A stretch of DNA of 64,000 nt from Geobacillus vulcani PSS1 (lineage in GTDB: Bacteria > Bacillota > Bacilli > Bacillales > Anoxybacillaceae): positions 1,651,501-1,715,500 of the forward strand of contig NZ_JPOI01000001.1 in assembly GCF_000733845.1 (NCBI RefSeq). The letters run 5' to 3'. Shown piece by piece: positions 55,346 to 63,967 of this stretch (its first letter is position 1; every line of letters begins with the position of its first letter). The notes under the pieces were generated by a model. That model was not told where the DNA came from. It made no database searches and was given only the letters and a program-made list of their open reading frames with translations. The position numbers and the translations under genes are program-made.

Positions 55346-57086
55346 CTTCCGCACTCGCCTTTTGTTTTGGCTTGTGACGCTCATTGCTACGGTGTTGATT
55401 GCCCTCGGGCTTTTGCTTGGGCAATTGCTGAAAGACTTTTACACCGAGACGATGAACAAGCGTATGGAAAAAGAGGCCCAAGCGCTTGCGATTTTGCTTG
55501 AAAATGAACCGCTCGAGCAAATCCGCGCCGATTTGCAGGAAATGGGGAATGAGCTGTCGTCCCGCATCACCGTGCTCGATAAAGAAGAACGGGTGAGGTT
55601 TGACAGCGGTCGCGTCGCAACGATCAGCGACAAAGACCATGAGCGCATCGTCCGGGCGATTTTGCGCAAAAAGCAGTTTCCTCGCTTTTCCGTAATTGAA
55701 AAAACAAACGACGTCTATTACTACATCGTCCCGTACGAGCGCGGTGAACGGAGCGGGTACGTCGTTTTAAGCACACCGACGAGCTCACTTCAAAAAGTAA
55801 ACGAGCAAATTTGGGGTGTGCTCACGAGCAGCCTCGGAATGGCGCTCGTTGTCATCATCGCCCTTGTCTGGAAAATCGCTAATCAATATATGAAGCCGAT
55901 TGAAGAAGCGACGAAAGTGGCGTTTGAGCTGGAAAAAGGCAATTACGCCGCCCGTGTGCCTGATGGTGAATATAACGAGGCTGGTATGCTTGTGCGTTCG
56001 ATCAACCGACTGGCTCGCCATTTGCAGGAGATGAGCAGGGCGCGCGAAATTCAGACCGATCGGCTTCATACGCTCATTGAAAACGTCGGCAGCGGCCTGC
56101 TGTTTATTGACCACCGCGGACATATTTCTCTCATCAATCGGGCGTTCCAGACTCAGTTTCATATCGATCCGTCGGATTGTTTGTACCGTCCGTATGCCGA
56201 TGTGCTGCCGCACCGTGACATCGTCCGGTTTATCGACGATATTTTCATCACCGAAACGACGATGCGTCAGCATATGCGGCTGACGGTTGGCATCGAGGGG
56301 AAACATTTCGATGTATACGGGGCCCCGATCATCGGCACGAACGCCGAATGGACAGGGATTGTCGTCGTGTTTCACGATATTACGGAGCTGAAGCGGCTCG
56401 AGCAAATCCGCAAAGACTTTGTCGCCAACGTGTCGCACGAATTGAAAACGCCGGTGACGTCCATTAAAGGATTCGCCGAAACGTTATTGGATGGCGCTAT
56501 GAAGGATGAAGAGGCGCTCGAACATTTTTTGACCATCATCTTAAAAGAAAGCGAACGGCTGCAAACGCTCGTTGAGGAACTGTTGGACTTGTCGAAAATC
56601 GAGCAACACGGGTTTCAGCTGCAACTCGAAGACGTGGATATCGCTCAAGTCATCGCCGAAGCAGCTGCTGTGTTTCGCCAAAAAGCGGCGGAAAAACAAA
56701 TTGATTTGCATATCGCATCGCCACCCGGGCTTGTCATCCGCGGTGACAGAAATCGGATGAAGCAAATTTTGCTGAACTTGCTCGCCAACGCCATTACGTA
56801 TACGCCGGAGCGGGGGAGGGTTGCCGTCGAGGCGGAAGAGGCAGAGAAAGAAGTGCGGATCTATGTGAAAGACACCGGCATCGGCATTGAGGAAAAGGAA
56901 ATCCCGCGCATTTTTGAACGTTTTTACCGCGTCGACAAGGCGCGCAGCCGCGATTCCGGCGGAACGGGGTTGGGCCTTGCGATTGTGAAACATTTGGTTG
57001 AGGCTCACCACGGATATATTACCGTAGCGAGCCAAGTGGGGCGTGGCACCGTGTTTACCATTCATTTTCCAAAGCCGGGGCGGTAG
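55338..57086 (+). CDS. phoR: Phosphate-regulon sensor histidine kinase PhoR
   Basis: 582 aa. Two transmembrane segments (LLFWLVTLIATVLIALGLLL near the start; about residues 155-180) enclose an extracytoplasmic PAS-like domain; HAMP and a cytoplasmic PAS follow. The H-box NVSHELKTPVTSIKG (phospho-His near residue 365), N-box LLANAITYTPE, and G-boxes DTGIGIEEKEIPRIF and GGTGLGLAIVKHL are intact. It phosphorylates PhoP at low phosphate. Confidence 0.95.
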   Translation: MNSFRTRLLFWLVTLIATVLIALGLLLGQLLKDFYTETMNKRMEKEAQALAILLENEPLEQIRADLQEMGNELSSRITVLDKEERVRFDSGRVATISDKDHERIVRAILRKKQFPRFSVIEKTNDVYYYIVPYERGERSGYVVLSTPTSSLQKVNEQIWGVLTSSLGMALVVIIALVWKIANQYMKPIEEATKVAFELEKGNYAARVPDGEYNEAGMLVRSINRLARHLQEMSRAREIQTDRLHTLIENVGSGLLFIDHRGHISLINRAFQTQFHIDPSDCLYRPYADVLPHRDIVRFIDDIFITETTMRQHMRLTVGIEGKHFDVYGAPIIGTNAEWTGIVVVFHDITELKRLEQIRKDFVANVSHELKTPVTSIKGFAETLLDGAMKDEEALEHFLTIILKESERLQTLVEELLDLSKIEQHGFQLQLEDVDIAQVIAEAAAVFRQKAAEKQIDLHIASPPGLVIRGDRNRMKQILLNLLANAITYTPERGRVAVEAEEAEKEVRIYVKDTGIGIEEKEIPRIFERFYRVDKARSRDSGGTGLGLAIVKHLVEAHHGYITVASQVGRGTVFTIHFPKPGR

Positions 57087-57101
57087 CCGGCCTCTTTTTT
57101 T
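57072..57101 (+). terminator. Terminator at the end of phoR
   Basis: GCCGG / CCGGC stem spanning the stop codon, followed by CTCTTTTTTT. Confidence 0.7.
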
Positions 57102-57185
57102 ATCCTCTCCGACCGAGAAACCCCGCTTTTCAGCGGGAATGTCAGTGGGGAGTGAATGGGCACCGCTCATCGTGATGGGTGAGCG

Positions 57186-57214
57186 TTCAAGACAGGGGGC
57201 GGGCATGGTACAAT
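57186..57214 (+). promoter_or_regulatory. Promoter of polA
   Basis: TTCAAG (57186-57191, weak -35), 17-nt spacer, TACAAT (57209-57214). A hairpin CGCTCA / TGAGCG lies immediately upstream. Confidence 0.5.
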
Positions 57215-57245
57215 AGGACAAGGAAGCATCCGAGGAGGGATGAGA

Positions 57246-59876
57246 TTGAAAAAAAAGTTGGTTTTAATCGATGGCAATAGCGTGGCGTACCGCGCGTTTT
57301 TCGCTTTGCCGCTGCTGCATAACGACAAAGGCATCCATACGAACGCCGTCTACGGATTTACGATGATGTTGAATAAAATTTTGGCGGAAGAAGAGCCGAC
57401 CCATATGCTTGTCGCGTTTGACGCGGGGAAAACGACGTTTCGGCATGAAACGTTTCAAGCTTATAAAGGCGGGCGGCAACAGACGCCGCCGGAACTGTCG
57501 GAACAGTTCCCGCTGTTGCGCGAGCTGCTGAGGGCGTATCGCATCCCCGCCTATGAACTTGACCTCTACGAAGCGGACGATATTATTGGGACGCTCGCCG
57601 TCCGCGCCGAGCAGGAAGGGTTTGAGGTGAAAGTCATTTCCGGCGACCGCGACCTGACCCAGCTCGCTTCCCCCCATGTGACGGTGGACATTACGAAAAA
57701 AGGGATTACCGATATTGAATCGTACACGCCGGAGACGGTCCGCGAAAAATATGGCTTAACCCCGGAGCAAATCGTCGATTTGAAAGGATTGATGGGCGAC
57801 AAGTCGGACAATATTCCTGGGGTGCCGGGCATCGGGGAAAAAACGGCGGTCAAGTTGCTCAGGCAATTCGGCACGGTTGAAAACGTGCTCGCCTCCATTG
57901 ATGAGATCAAAGGCGAAAAGTTGAAAGAAACGCTGCGCCAACACCGCGAGATGGCGCTGTTAAGCAAAAAGCTCGCCGTCATTCGCCGCGACGCCCCGGT
58001 CGAGCTCTCGCTTGATGACATTGCCTATCAAGGCGAAGACCGGGAGAAAGTGATCGCGTTATTTAAAGAGCTTGGGTTTCAATCATTTTTAGAGAAAATG
58101 GATTTGCCATCATCAGAAGAGGAAAAACCACTCGCGGAGATGGCCTTCGCGATGGCCGATCGCGTAACAGAGGAGATGCTTGCCGACAAGGCGGCGCTTG
58201 TCGTTGAGGTGGTCGAGGAAAATTATCATGATGCGCCGATCGTCGGCATCGCTCTCGTCAATGAACATGGACGGTTTTTCCTGCGCCCGGAGGCGGCGCT
58301 TTCTGATCCGCAGTTTGTGGCTTGGCTTGGCGATGAAACGAAGAAAAAAAGTATGTTTGACTCAAAGCGCGCGGCAGTCGCCTTAAAATGGAAAGGAATT
58401 GAGCTATGCGGCGTTTCCTTTGATTTATTGCTGGCCGCCTATTTGCTTGATCCGGCCCAAGGTGCTGATGACGTGGCTGCCGCAGCAAAAATGAAACAAT
58501 ACGTAGCGGTGCGGCCGGATGAAGCGGTGTATGGCAAAGGGGCGAAGCGGGTCGTGCCGGATGAGTCAGTGCTCGCCGAGCATCTCGTTCGCAAGGCGGA
58601 GGCGATTTGGTCGCTCGAACGGCTGTTTTTGGATGAGCTGCGCCGCAATGAACAAGATGGGTTGCTTGTCGAGCTCGAGCAGCCGTTGTCTTCAATTTTG
58701 GCGGAAATGGAATTTGCCGGGGTGAAAGTGGACACGAAGCGGCTCGAACAGATGGGAGAAGAGCTCGCCGAGCAGCTGCGCACGGTCGAGCAGCGCATTT
58801 ATGAGCTCGCCGGCCAGGAGTTCAACATCAATTCTCCGAAACAGCTCGGCGTCATTTTATTTGAAAAACTGCAGCTGCCGGTGTTGAAAAAAACGAAAAC
58901 CGGCTACTCCACTTCGGCGGACGTGCTGGAAAAATTGGCGCCGTATCATGAAATTGTCGAAAACATTTTGCATTACCGCCAGCTTGGCAAACTGCAATCG
59001 ACGTACATTGAAGGGTTGTTGAAAGTCGTGCGCCCCGATACAAAGAAGGTGCATACGATTTTCAACCAGGCGCTGACGCAGACCGGGCGGCTCAGCTCGA
59101 CGGAGCCGAACTTGCAAAACATTCCGATTCGGCTTGAGGAAGGACGGAAAATCCGCCAAGCGTTCGTGCCGTCGGAGCCGGATTGGCTTATTTTCGCCGC
59201 TGACTACTCGCAAATTGAGTTGCGCGTTCTCGCCCATATTGCCGAAGATGACAATTTAATAGAAGCGTTCCGCCGCGATTTGGACATTCATACGAAAACC
59301 GCGATGGACATTTTCCATGTAAGCGAGAATGAGGTGACGCCCAATATGCGCCGCCAGGCAAAAGCAGTCAACTTCGGCATCGTTTACGGGATCAGCGATT
59401 ACGGCTTGGCGCAAAACTTAAATATTTCGCGCAAAGAAGCGGCCCACTTCATCGAGCGCTATTTCGAAAGCTTCCCTGGGGTGAAGCGGTATATGGAACA
59501 TATTGTGCAAGAAGCGAAACAAAAAGGGTATGTGACGACGTTGTTGCACCGGCGCCGCTATTTGCCGGATATTACAAGCCGCAACTTCAATGTCCGCAGC
59601 TTTGCCGAGCGGACGGCGATGAACACGCCGATTCAAGGAAGCGCGGCTGACATTATCAAAAAGGCGATGATCGATTTGCACGCGAGGCTGAAGGAAGAGC
59701 GGCTGCAAGCGCGCCTTTTGCTGCAAGTGCATGACGAGCTCATTTTGGAAGCGCCGAAAGAAGAGATCGAACGACTGTGCCGGCTCGTTCCCGAGGTGAT
59801 GGAGCAAGCCGTTGCGCTTCGCGTGCCGCTCAAAGTCGACTACCATTACGGGCCGACGTGGTATGACGCGAAATAA
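57246..59876 (+). CDS. polA: DNA polymerase I
   Basis: 876 aa, same length as the G. stearothermophilus (Bst) enzyme. The 5'-3' exonuclease domain spans about 1-300 (KKLVLIDGNSVAYRAFFALP; GDKSDNIPGVPGIGEKTA). The 3'-5' exonuclease domain is degenerate: the first acidic pair falls in VVEVVEEN rather than D-x-E. The polymerase domain has FAADYSQIELRVLAHIAEDD, the O-helix RRQAKAVNFGIVYGIS and LLQVHDELILE. Start TTG 57246 is 7 nt from AGGAGG; ATG 57240 is too close. It repairs and processes Okazaki fragments; mutM and coaE follow. Confidence 0.96.
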   Translation: MKKKLVLIDGNSVAYRAFFALPLLHNDKGIHTNAVYGFTMMLNKILAEEEPTHMLVAFDAGKTTFRHETFQAYKGGRQQTPPELSEQFPLLRELLRAYRIPAYELDLYEADDIIGTLAVRAEQEGFEVKVISGDRDLTQLASPHVTVDITKKGITDIESYTPETVREKYGLTPEQIVDLKGLMGDKSDNIPGVPGIGEKTAVKLLRQFGTVENVLASIDEIKGEKLKETLRQHREMALLSKKLAVIRRDAPVELSLDDIAYQGEDREKVIALFKELGFQSFLEKMDLPSSEEEKPLAEMAFAMADRVTEEMLADKAALVVEVVEENYHDAPIVGIALVNEHGRFFLRPEAALSDPQFVAWLGDETKKKSMFDSKRAAVALKWKGIELCGVSFDLLLAAYLLDPAQGADDVAAAAKMKQYVAVRPDEAVYGKGAKRVVPDESVLAEHLVRKAEAIWSLERLFLDELRRNEQDGLLVELEQPLSSILAEMEFAGVKVDTKRLEQMGEELAEQLRTVEQRIYELAGQEFNINSPKQLGVILFEKLQLPVLKKTKTGYSTSADVLEKLAPYHEIVENILHYRQLGKLQSTYIEGLLKVVRPDTKKVHTIFNQALTQTGRLSSTEPNLQNIPIRLEEGRKIRQAFVPSEPDWLIFAADYSQIELRVLAHIAEDDNLIEAFRRDLDIHTKTAMDIFHVSENEVTPNMRRQAKAVNFGIVYGISDYGLAQNLNISRKEAAHFIERYFESFPGVKRYMEHIVQEAKQKGYVTTLLHRRRYLPDITSRNFNVRSFAERTAMNTPIQGSAADIIKKAMIDLHARLKEERLQARLLLQVHDELILEAPKEEIERLCRLVPEVMEQAVALRVPLKVDYHYGPTWYDAK

Positions 59877-60066
59877 AAAGAGTCCTTGGCATGAAACGCT
59901 GGCACTCCGTGAAGAATCTTTCAAGGCGACGATTCGCGGCCGAGGGCCGATGAATGGGCGCGAAACGGCCGCCGCCTCATGAAAAATCTTTCTCACGTTG
60001 GCTGGACCGGCGTCCATGCGAAAGCATCGGCTGAAGCGATGCAAAGGAAGGAAAGGAGGGGGAATC

Positions 60067-60891
60067 ATGCCGGAATTGCCGGAAGTGGAAACGATCCGCC
60101 GGACGCTTTTGCCGCTTGTGGTCGGCAAAACGATTGAGGATGTGCGCATCTTTTGGCCCAACATCATCCGCCATCCACAAGACCCCAAGGTGTTCGCGGC
60201 CAGAATGATCGGACAGACGGTGCGCGGTGTGGAGCGGAGAGGAAAATTTTTAAAATTTCTGCTCGACCGAGATGTGCTCATTTCCCATTTGCGCATGGAA
60301 GGACGCTATGCTGTCGCTTCTGCTCTGGAGCCGCTCGAACCGCATACGCACGTGGTGTTTCGCTTCGCTGACGGCAGCGAACTCCGTTACCGCGACGTGC
60401 GCAAGTTCGGCACGATGCACGTTTATGAGAAAGAGGAAGCTGACCGCCGGCCGCCGCTTGCTGAGCTTGGGCCGGAGCCGCTTTCCCCGGCGTTTTCTCC
60501 GGCCGTATTGGCCGAGCGGGCGATGACAACGAAGAGGCCGGTCAAGGCGCTGCTCCTTGACCAGACGGTTGTCGCCGGATTCGGCAACATTTATGTCGAC
60601 GAATCGCTGTTTCGCGCCGGCATTCTTCCCAGACGGCCAGCCGCCTCGCTCTCCGGCAAAGAGATCGAGCGCCTGCATAAGGAAATGGTGGCGACGATCG
60701 GCGAGGCGGTCATGAAAGGGGGGAGCACGGTGCGCACGTACGTGAACACGCAAGGTGAGGCCGGCACGTTTCAACATCATTTGTACGTGTATGGCCGCCA
60801 AGGCCAGCCGTGCAAACGATGCGGCACGTCGATTGAAAAAATAGTCGTCGCCGGCCGCGGCACGCATTATTGTCCGCGCTGCCAGCGCTAG
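60067..60891 (+). CDS. mutM: Formamidopyrimidine-DNA glycosylase
   Basis: 274 aa, same length as the structurally known Bst MutM. It removes 8-oxoguanine and formamidopyrimidines. After the initiator Met the catalytic N-terminal Pro-Glu (PELPEVETIRRTL) is intact; the zinc finger is at the C-terminus (CKRCGTSIEK, then HYCPRCQR). ATG 60067 follows GGAGGGGG. About 190 bp of sequence without a recognisable gene separates it from polA. Confidence 0.97.
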   Translation: MPELPEVETIRRTLLPLVVGKTIEDVRIFWPNIIRHPQDPKVFAARMIGQTVRGVERRGKFLKFLLDRDVLISHLRMEGRYAVASALEPLEPHTHVVFRFADGSELRYRDVRKFGTMHVYEKEEADRRPPLAELGPEPLSPAFSPAVLAERAMTTKRPVKALLLDQTVVAGFGNIYVDESLFRAGILPRRPAASLSGKEIERLHKEMVATIGEAVMKGGSTVRTYVNTQGEAGTFQHHLYVYGRQGQPCKRCGTSIEKIVVAGRGTHYCPRCQR

Positions 60892-60918
60892 GCGGCGCGT
60901 AAAAAGGAGAGAGAGACC

Positions 60919-61524
60919 ATGACGTTGACGATCGGGCTGACCGGTGGGATCGCCAGCGGCAAAAGCACGGTGAGCGCGATGATGCGCGAGCTCGGCCTTC
61001 CCGTCATCGATGCTGACGAAGCGGCGCGCGCCGTCGTCCGGCCGGGGGAAGAGGCCTACCGACAGATTGTCGCTGCCTTCGGTCCGGACATCGTGCAGGC
61101 CAACGGAGAGATCGATCGGGTGAAACTCGGGGCGATCGTGTTCCACGACGAAGAAGAACGGAAAAAGCTAAACGCCATCGTTCACCCGGCCGTGCGTCGG
61201 AAAATGCTGGCGGAGAAAGAAGCGCTCGTCCGCTCTGGGGCGAAAACGGTCGTGCTGGACATTCCGCTTTTATTTGAAAGCGGGTTGACTGCTTGGGTTG
61301 ATAAAATATTGGTCGTCTACGTCGATGATGATGTCCAGCTCCGTCGGCTGATGGAGCGGAACGGGTTTACAGAGGAAGAAGCGCGCGCCCGCATCCGCGC
61401 CCAATGGCCTTTGGCGGAAAAAATCAAACAGGCCGACGCAGTCATCAACAATAACGGGACGAGGGAAGAGACACGTCGTCAGCTATTGGCGATTTTGAAA
61501 CAATGGGACGCCTTGGAAAAATAG
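60919..61524 (+). CDS. coaE: Dephospho-CoA kinase
   Basis: 201 aa. Last step of coenzyme A synthesis. P-loop GLTGGIASGKSTVSAM at the N-terminus, DADEAARAVV, and LDIPLLFESGL. GGAGAGAGAG precedes ATG 60919. It is 27 bp after mutM; the ytaF gene found between mutM and coaE in B. subtilis is absent. Confidence 0.96.
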   Translation: MTLTIGLTGGIASGKSTVSAMMRELGLPVIDADEAARAVVRPGEEAYRQIVAAFGPDIVQANGEIDRVKLGAIVFHDEEERKKLNAIVHPAVRRKMLAEKEALVRSGAKTVVLDIPLLFESGLTAWVDKILVVYVDDDVQLRRLMERNGFTEEEARARIRAQWPLAEKIKQADAVINNNGTREETRRQLLAILKQWDALEK

Positions 61525-61536
61525 GCGTCTTTTTTG
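61507..61536 (+). terminator. Terminator at the end of coaE
   Basis: GACGCCT / AGGCGTC stem including the stop codon, then TTTTTTG. Confidence 0.85.
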
Positions 61537-61575
61537 TTTCGTTTTGATTATTTTGTTCTCCACATTTCCTAAAAA

Positions 61576-61586
61576 TATGATATACT
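61576..61586 (+). promoter_or_regulatory. CcpN-type site I overlapping the gapB -10
   Basis: TATGATATACT is an exact match to the CcpN operator consensus TRTGHYATAYW as I remember it. It covers the extended -10 (TGA-TATACT, 61578-61586) of the gapB promoter. Confidence 0.7.
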
Positions 61587-61610
61587 ATTTATACGGAAAC
61601 AAGAAAATAG

Positions 61611-61621
61611 TATGACATATA
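61611..61621 (+). promoter_or_regulatory. CcpN-type site II downstream of the gapB promoter
   Basis: TATGACATATA also matches TRTGHYATAYW exactly. It is arranged with site I in a 16-nt inverted repeat (61575-61590 and 61605-61620, 2 mismatches). Confidence 0.65.
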
Positions 61622-61640
61622 TGAAGGGAGAACAAAGTCA

Positions 61641-62669
61641 ATGAAGGCGAAAGTGGCGATTAACGGTTTCGGACGAATCGGACGGATGGTCTTTCGGCGC
61701 GCCATCCATTCTTCTGAACTCGACATTGTGGCGGTAAACGCCAGCTACCCGCCGGAAACGTTAGCCCATTTAGTGAAATATGACTCCAACCACGGCAAAT
61801 TTGACGGCGAGGTCATCGCTTTGGAAGACGGCCTGCTGGTCAACGGCAAAAAAGTGAAGCTAGTAAACTCGCGCGATCCAAAACAGCTGCCGTGGAAAGA
61901 GCTTGATATTGATATGGTGATTGAAGCAACAGGAAAATTCAACGACCGCGAAAAGGCAAGCCTTCACCTTGAGGCTGGGGCCAAACGCGTCATTTTAACT
62001 GCCCCGGGCAAAAATGAAGATGTAACGATCGTCATTGGCGTCAACGAGCATATGCTGGACATCGACCGCCATTTTATCATTTCGAACGCTTCGTGCACGA
62101 CCAACTGCTTGGCTCCGGTCGTCAAAGTACTCGATGAAGCGTTTGGGATTGAAAACGGCCTGATGACGACGGTTCATGCGTATACGAACGACCAAAAAAA
62201 CATCGACAACCCGCATAAAGATTTGCGCCGCGCTCGCTCATGCGCGCAGTCGATCATCCCGACGACAACGGGAGCGGCGAAAGCGCTTGGGCTCGTTTTG
62301 CCGCATTTAAAGGGAAAATTGCACGGCATGGCGCTCCGCGTCCCGACGCCGAACGTCTCGCTTGTCGATTTGGTTGTGGATTTGAAGCGCGACGTGACGG
62401 TTGATGAGGTGAACGAAGCGTTCATCCGCGCCGCTAACGGTCCGCTCAACGGCATTTTGGATTTCACATTGGAACCGCTTGTCTCGATCGATTTCAACAC
62501 GAATCCGCACTCTGCCATCATTGATGGCTTGTCGACGATGGTGATGGAAGGACGAAAAGTGAAAGTGCTTGCCTGGTATGACAACGAGTGGGGCTATTCG
62601 TGCCGCGTCGTCGATTTAGCTCACCTTGTCGCAGCCAAAATGAATGAGCGCCTCAGCGTCAATGCGTAA
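61641..62669 (+). CDS. gapB: Glyceraldehyde-3-phosphate dehydrogenase, gluconeogenic
   Basis: 342 aa. The B. subtilis GapB type, which runs toward gluconeogenesis with NADP. The N-terminus KVAINGFGRIGRMVFRRA is followed by the catalytic Cys in NASCTTNCLAPVVKVL and YDNEWGYSCRVVD. No Asp is seen at the usual NAD-specifying position after strand 2 (AVNASYPPETLAHL), which fits NADP use. GAAGGGAG precedes ATG 61641. CcpN-type operators suggest repression by glucose. Confidence 0.95.
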   Translation: MKAKVAINGFGRIGRMVFRRAIHSSELDIVAVNASYPPETLAHLVKYDSNHGKFDGEVIALEDGLLVNGKKVKLVNSRDPKQLPWKELDIDMVIEATGKFNDREKASLHLEAGAKRVILTAPGKNEDVTIVIGVNEHMLDIDRHFIISNASCTTNCLAPVVKVLDEAFGIENGLMTTVHAYTNDQKNIDNPHKDLRRARSCAQSIIPTTTGAAKALGLVLPHLKGKLHGMALRVPTPNVSLVDLVVDLKRDVTVDEVNEAFIRAANGPLNGILDFTLEPLVSIDFNTNPHSAIIDGLSTMVMEGRKVKVLAWYDNEWGYSCRVVDLAHLVAAKMNERLSVNA

Positions 62670-62670
62670 T

Positions 62671-62784
62671 GGACCCCCCGCCTTGGCGGCGGTCCGATGC
62701 GAAGCGCGCTGCCCGCGCTATGGCCTTTGCGATCCGCACAAACGGATCGGGCCACGGCGCGGGTGTGGCGCTTTTTCTTTTTTT
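62671..62784 (+). terminator. Complex terminator after gapB
   Basis: A first hairpin GGACC..CGCC / GGCG..GGTCC (62671-62695) is followed by a long GC-rich stem-loop in which AGCGC and CCCGCGC (62704-62718) pair with GCGCGGG and GCGCT (62757-62772), with GATCCG / CGGATC at its tip, then TTTTTCTTTTTTT. Confidence 0.75.
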
Positions 62785-62809
62785 CATGCAAAAAAATTAA
62801 AAAAGCCTG

Positions 62810-62838
62810 TTGCAAAAAAAACCTAAACAAAGTATACT
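62810..62838 (+). promoter_or_regulatory. Promoter of speD
   Basis: TTGCAA (62810-62815), 17-nt spacer, TATACT (62833-62838). Transcription should start near 62845, leaving a leader of about 155 nt. Confidence 0.75.
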
Positions 62839-62844
62839 ATGTCT

Positions 62845-63000
62845 CGTGAACTTCTTAACGGCAAGGGTAATGTGACTACTTAAAGGGTTAGGACCTCTTA
62901 GGACTAACTTTCCCCCGTGGTAGTTATACATGCCATTTTGCAGCTCACTTTCTGTTTTTTTATTTGTTTGAGAAAATTGGTTAAAAGGGGGATTCTTTTC
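62845..63000 (+). other. Long structured leader of speD
   Basis: The leader can fold: ACTAC (62875-62879) pairs with GTAGT (near 62920), enclosing AAGGGTTAG paired with CTAACTTT (8 bp with two G-U pairs). No known riboswitch consensus (including SAM-I) is recognised. I see no small open frame with a ribosome-binding site. Confidence 0.35.
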
Positions 63001-63375
63001 ATGGACACGATGGGTCGTCACGTTATCTCGGAACTTTGGGGATGCGACTTTGACAAACTGAATGATATGGATTTTATTGAAAAAACGTTCGTTGACGCCG
63101 CGTTAAAGTCGGGAGCGGAGATTCGTGAAGTGGCGTTCCATAAATTCGCTCCGCAAGGCGTAAGCGGAGTTGTCATTATTTCGGAATCGCATTTGACGAT
63201 TCATACGTTTCCCGAACACGGCTATGCGAGCATTGATGTGTATACATGCGGCCATTTAGACCCGACGATTGCCGCCGATTACATTGCCGAAATGCTGGGC
63301 GCGCAAACGCGGGAAACGATTGAACTTCCGCGCGGCATGCGCCCGATCGAAGTGAAAAAGGCGCAGGCGCTGTAA
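63001..63375 (+). CDS. speD: S-adenosylmethionine decarboxylase proenzyme
   Basis: 124 aa, the short prokaryotic type (SpeH/SpeD of B. subtilis). It self-cleaves before Ser63 ([13 protein letters not shown]) to create the pyruvoyl group; the other active residues His68 and Cys83 (DVYTCG) are present. It provides decarboxylated SAM for spermidine. ATG 63001 has AAAAGGGGGA 8 nt upstream. It lies after gapB as in B. subtilis and has its own promoter and terminator. Confidence 0.96.
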   Translation: MDTMGRHVISELWGCDFDKLNDMDFIEKTFVDAALKSGAEIREVAFHKFAPQGVSGVVIISESHLTIHTFPEHGYASIDVYTCGHLDPTIAADYIAEMLGAQTRETIELPRGMRPIEVKKAQAL

Positions 63376-63395
63376 TGGAATAAGGATGGAACCAA

Positions 63396-63426
63396 AAGGA
63401 GCGTAAGCGAGACGCTCCTTTTTTTG
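63396..63426 (+). terminator. Terminator after speD
   Basis: AAGGAGCGT / ACGCTCCTT stem, then a T-run. Confidence 0.9.
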
Positions 63427-63501
63427 CGTCCTTGGCGGTGCAACGGCGGCGAAAATCATGGTATGATGGAAGAAAAAGAATGACTTTAGGGAGACGTGGC
63501 C

Positions 63502-63900
63502 ATGAGCATGTGGAAAACACTGAAATACGCCTTCACAAACCATTGTGAAACGCGGGAAAATCATGAAGACGAAGAGCTAAGGAGCCATTATTACAAAGCG
63601 ACGAACCGCGCCGTCATCGATGCGGTCAAAGAGCTGCTCTCGTCGTTGCCCGGCGCCGAGCTCGTTTCTGTTTCCGAAGAGCGCGGTGAAATTTGTGCGC
63701 AAACAAGGCGCGGCAAAAAGTTGTTCATCGTCGCTACCGTCATTTCTGTGCGGCCGTTTGAAACGGCAGTCGACTTTTCCGTGACGACGGAGACGAAGCT
63801 ATTGCCGTTTGATTTTGGGCATAGCCGAGCGGTCATTCTCGATTTGTATCGGAAGCTCAACGCCCGCTTGCCATATATCGGTTCTGGACTGAACAGCTAA
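63502..63900 (+). CDS. Conserved hypothetical cytosolic protein
   Basis: 132 aa, no signal peptide or membrane segment. An alpha/beta composition with a C-terminal segment FDFGHSRAVILDLYRKLNAR. The family is not one I can name; a similar gene sits between speD and nrdR in other Bacillaceae as far as I recall. ATG 63502 is 9 nt from AGGGAG; GTG 63496 is also in frame. Confidence 0.7.
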   Translation: MSMWKTLKYAFTNHCETRENHEDEELRSHYYKATNRAVIDAVKELLSSLPGAELVSVSEERGEICAQTRRGKKLFIVATVISVRPFETAVDFSVTTETKLLPFDFGHSRAVILDLYRKLNARLPYIGSGLNS

Positions 63901-63907
63901 CTCTATC

Positions 63908-63936
63908 TTGTCTGCTTTCGTCCATTCCGGTATGAT
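63908..63936 (+). promoter_or_regulatory. Promoter of nrdR
   Basis: TTGTCT (63908-63913), 17-nt spacer, TATGAT (63931-63936), 32 nt before the nrdR start. Confidence 0.6.
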
Positions 63937-63967
63937 AGAGAATAAGAAAATCAACGGAGTGGATGTT

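Noticed and set aside
62850..62882. Short GTG-started peptide frame in the speD leader (uORF)
   Set aside because: Lies almost at the predicted transcript start and has no Shine-Dalgarno, so translation is unlikely.
62845..63000. SAM-I or other known riboswitch before speD
   Set aside because: The conserved core sequences of SAM-I are not present; only generic stems are seen.
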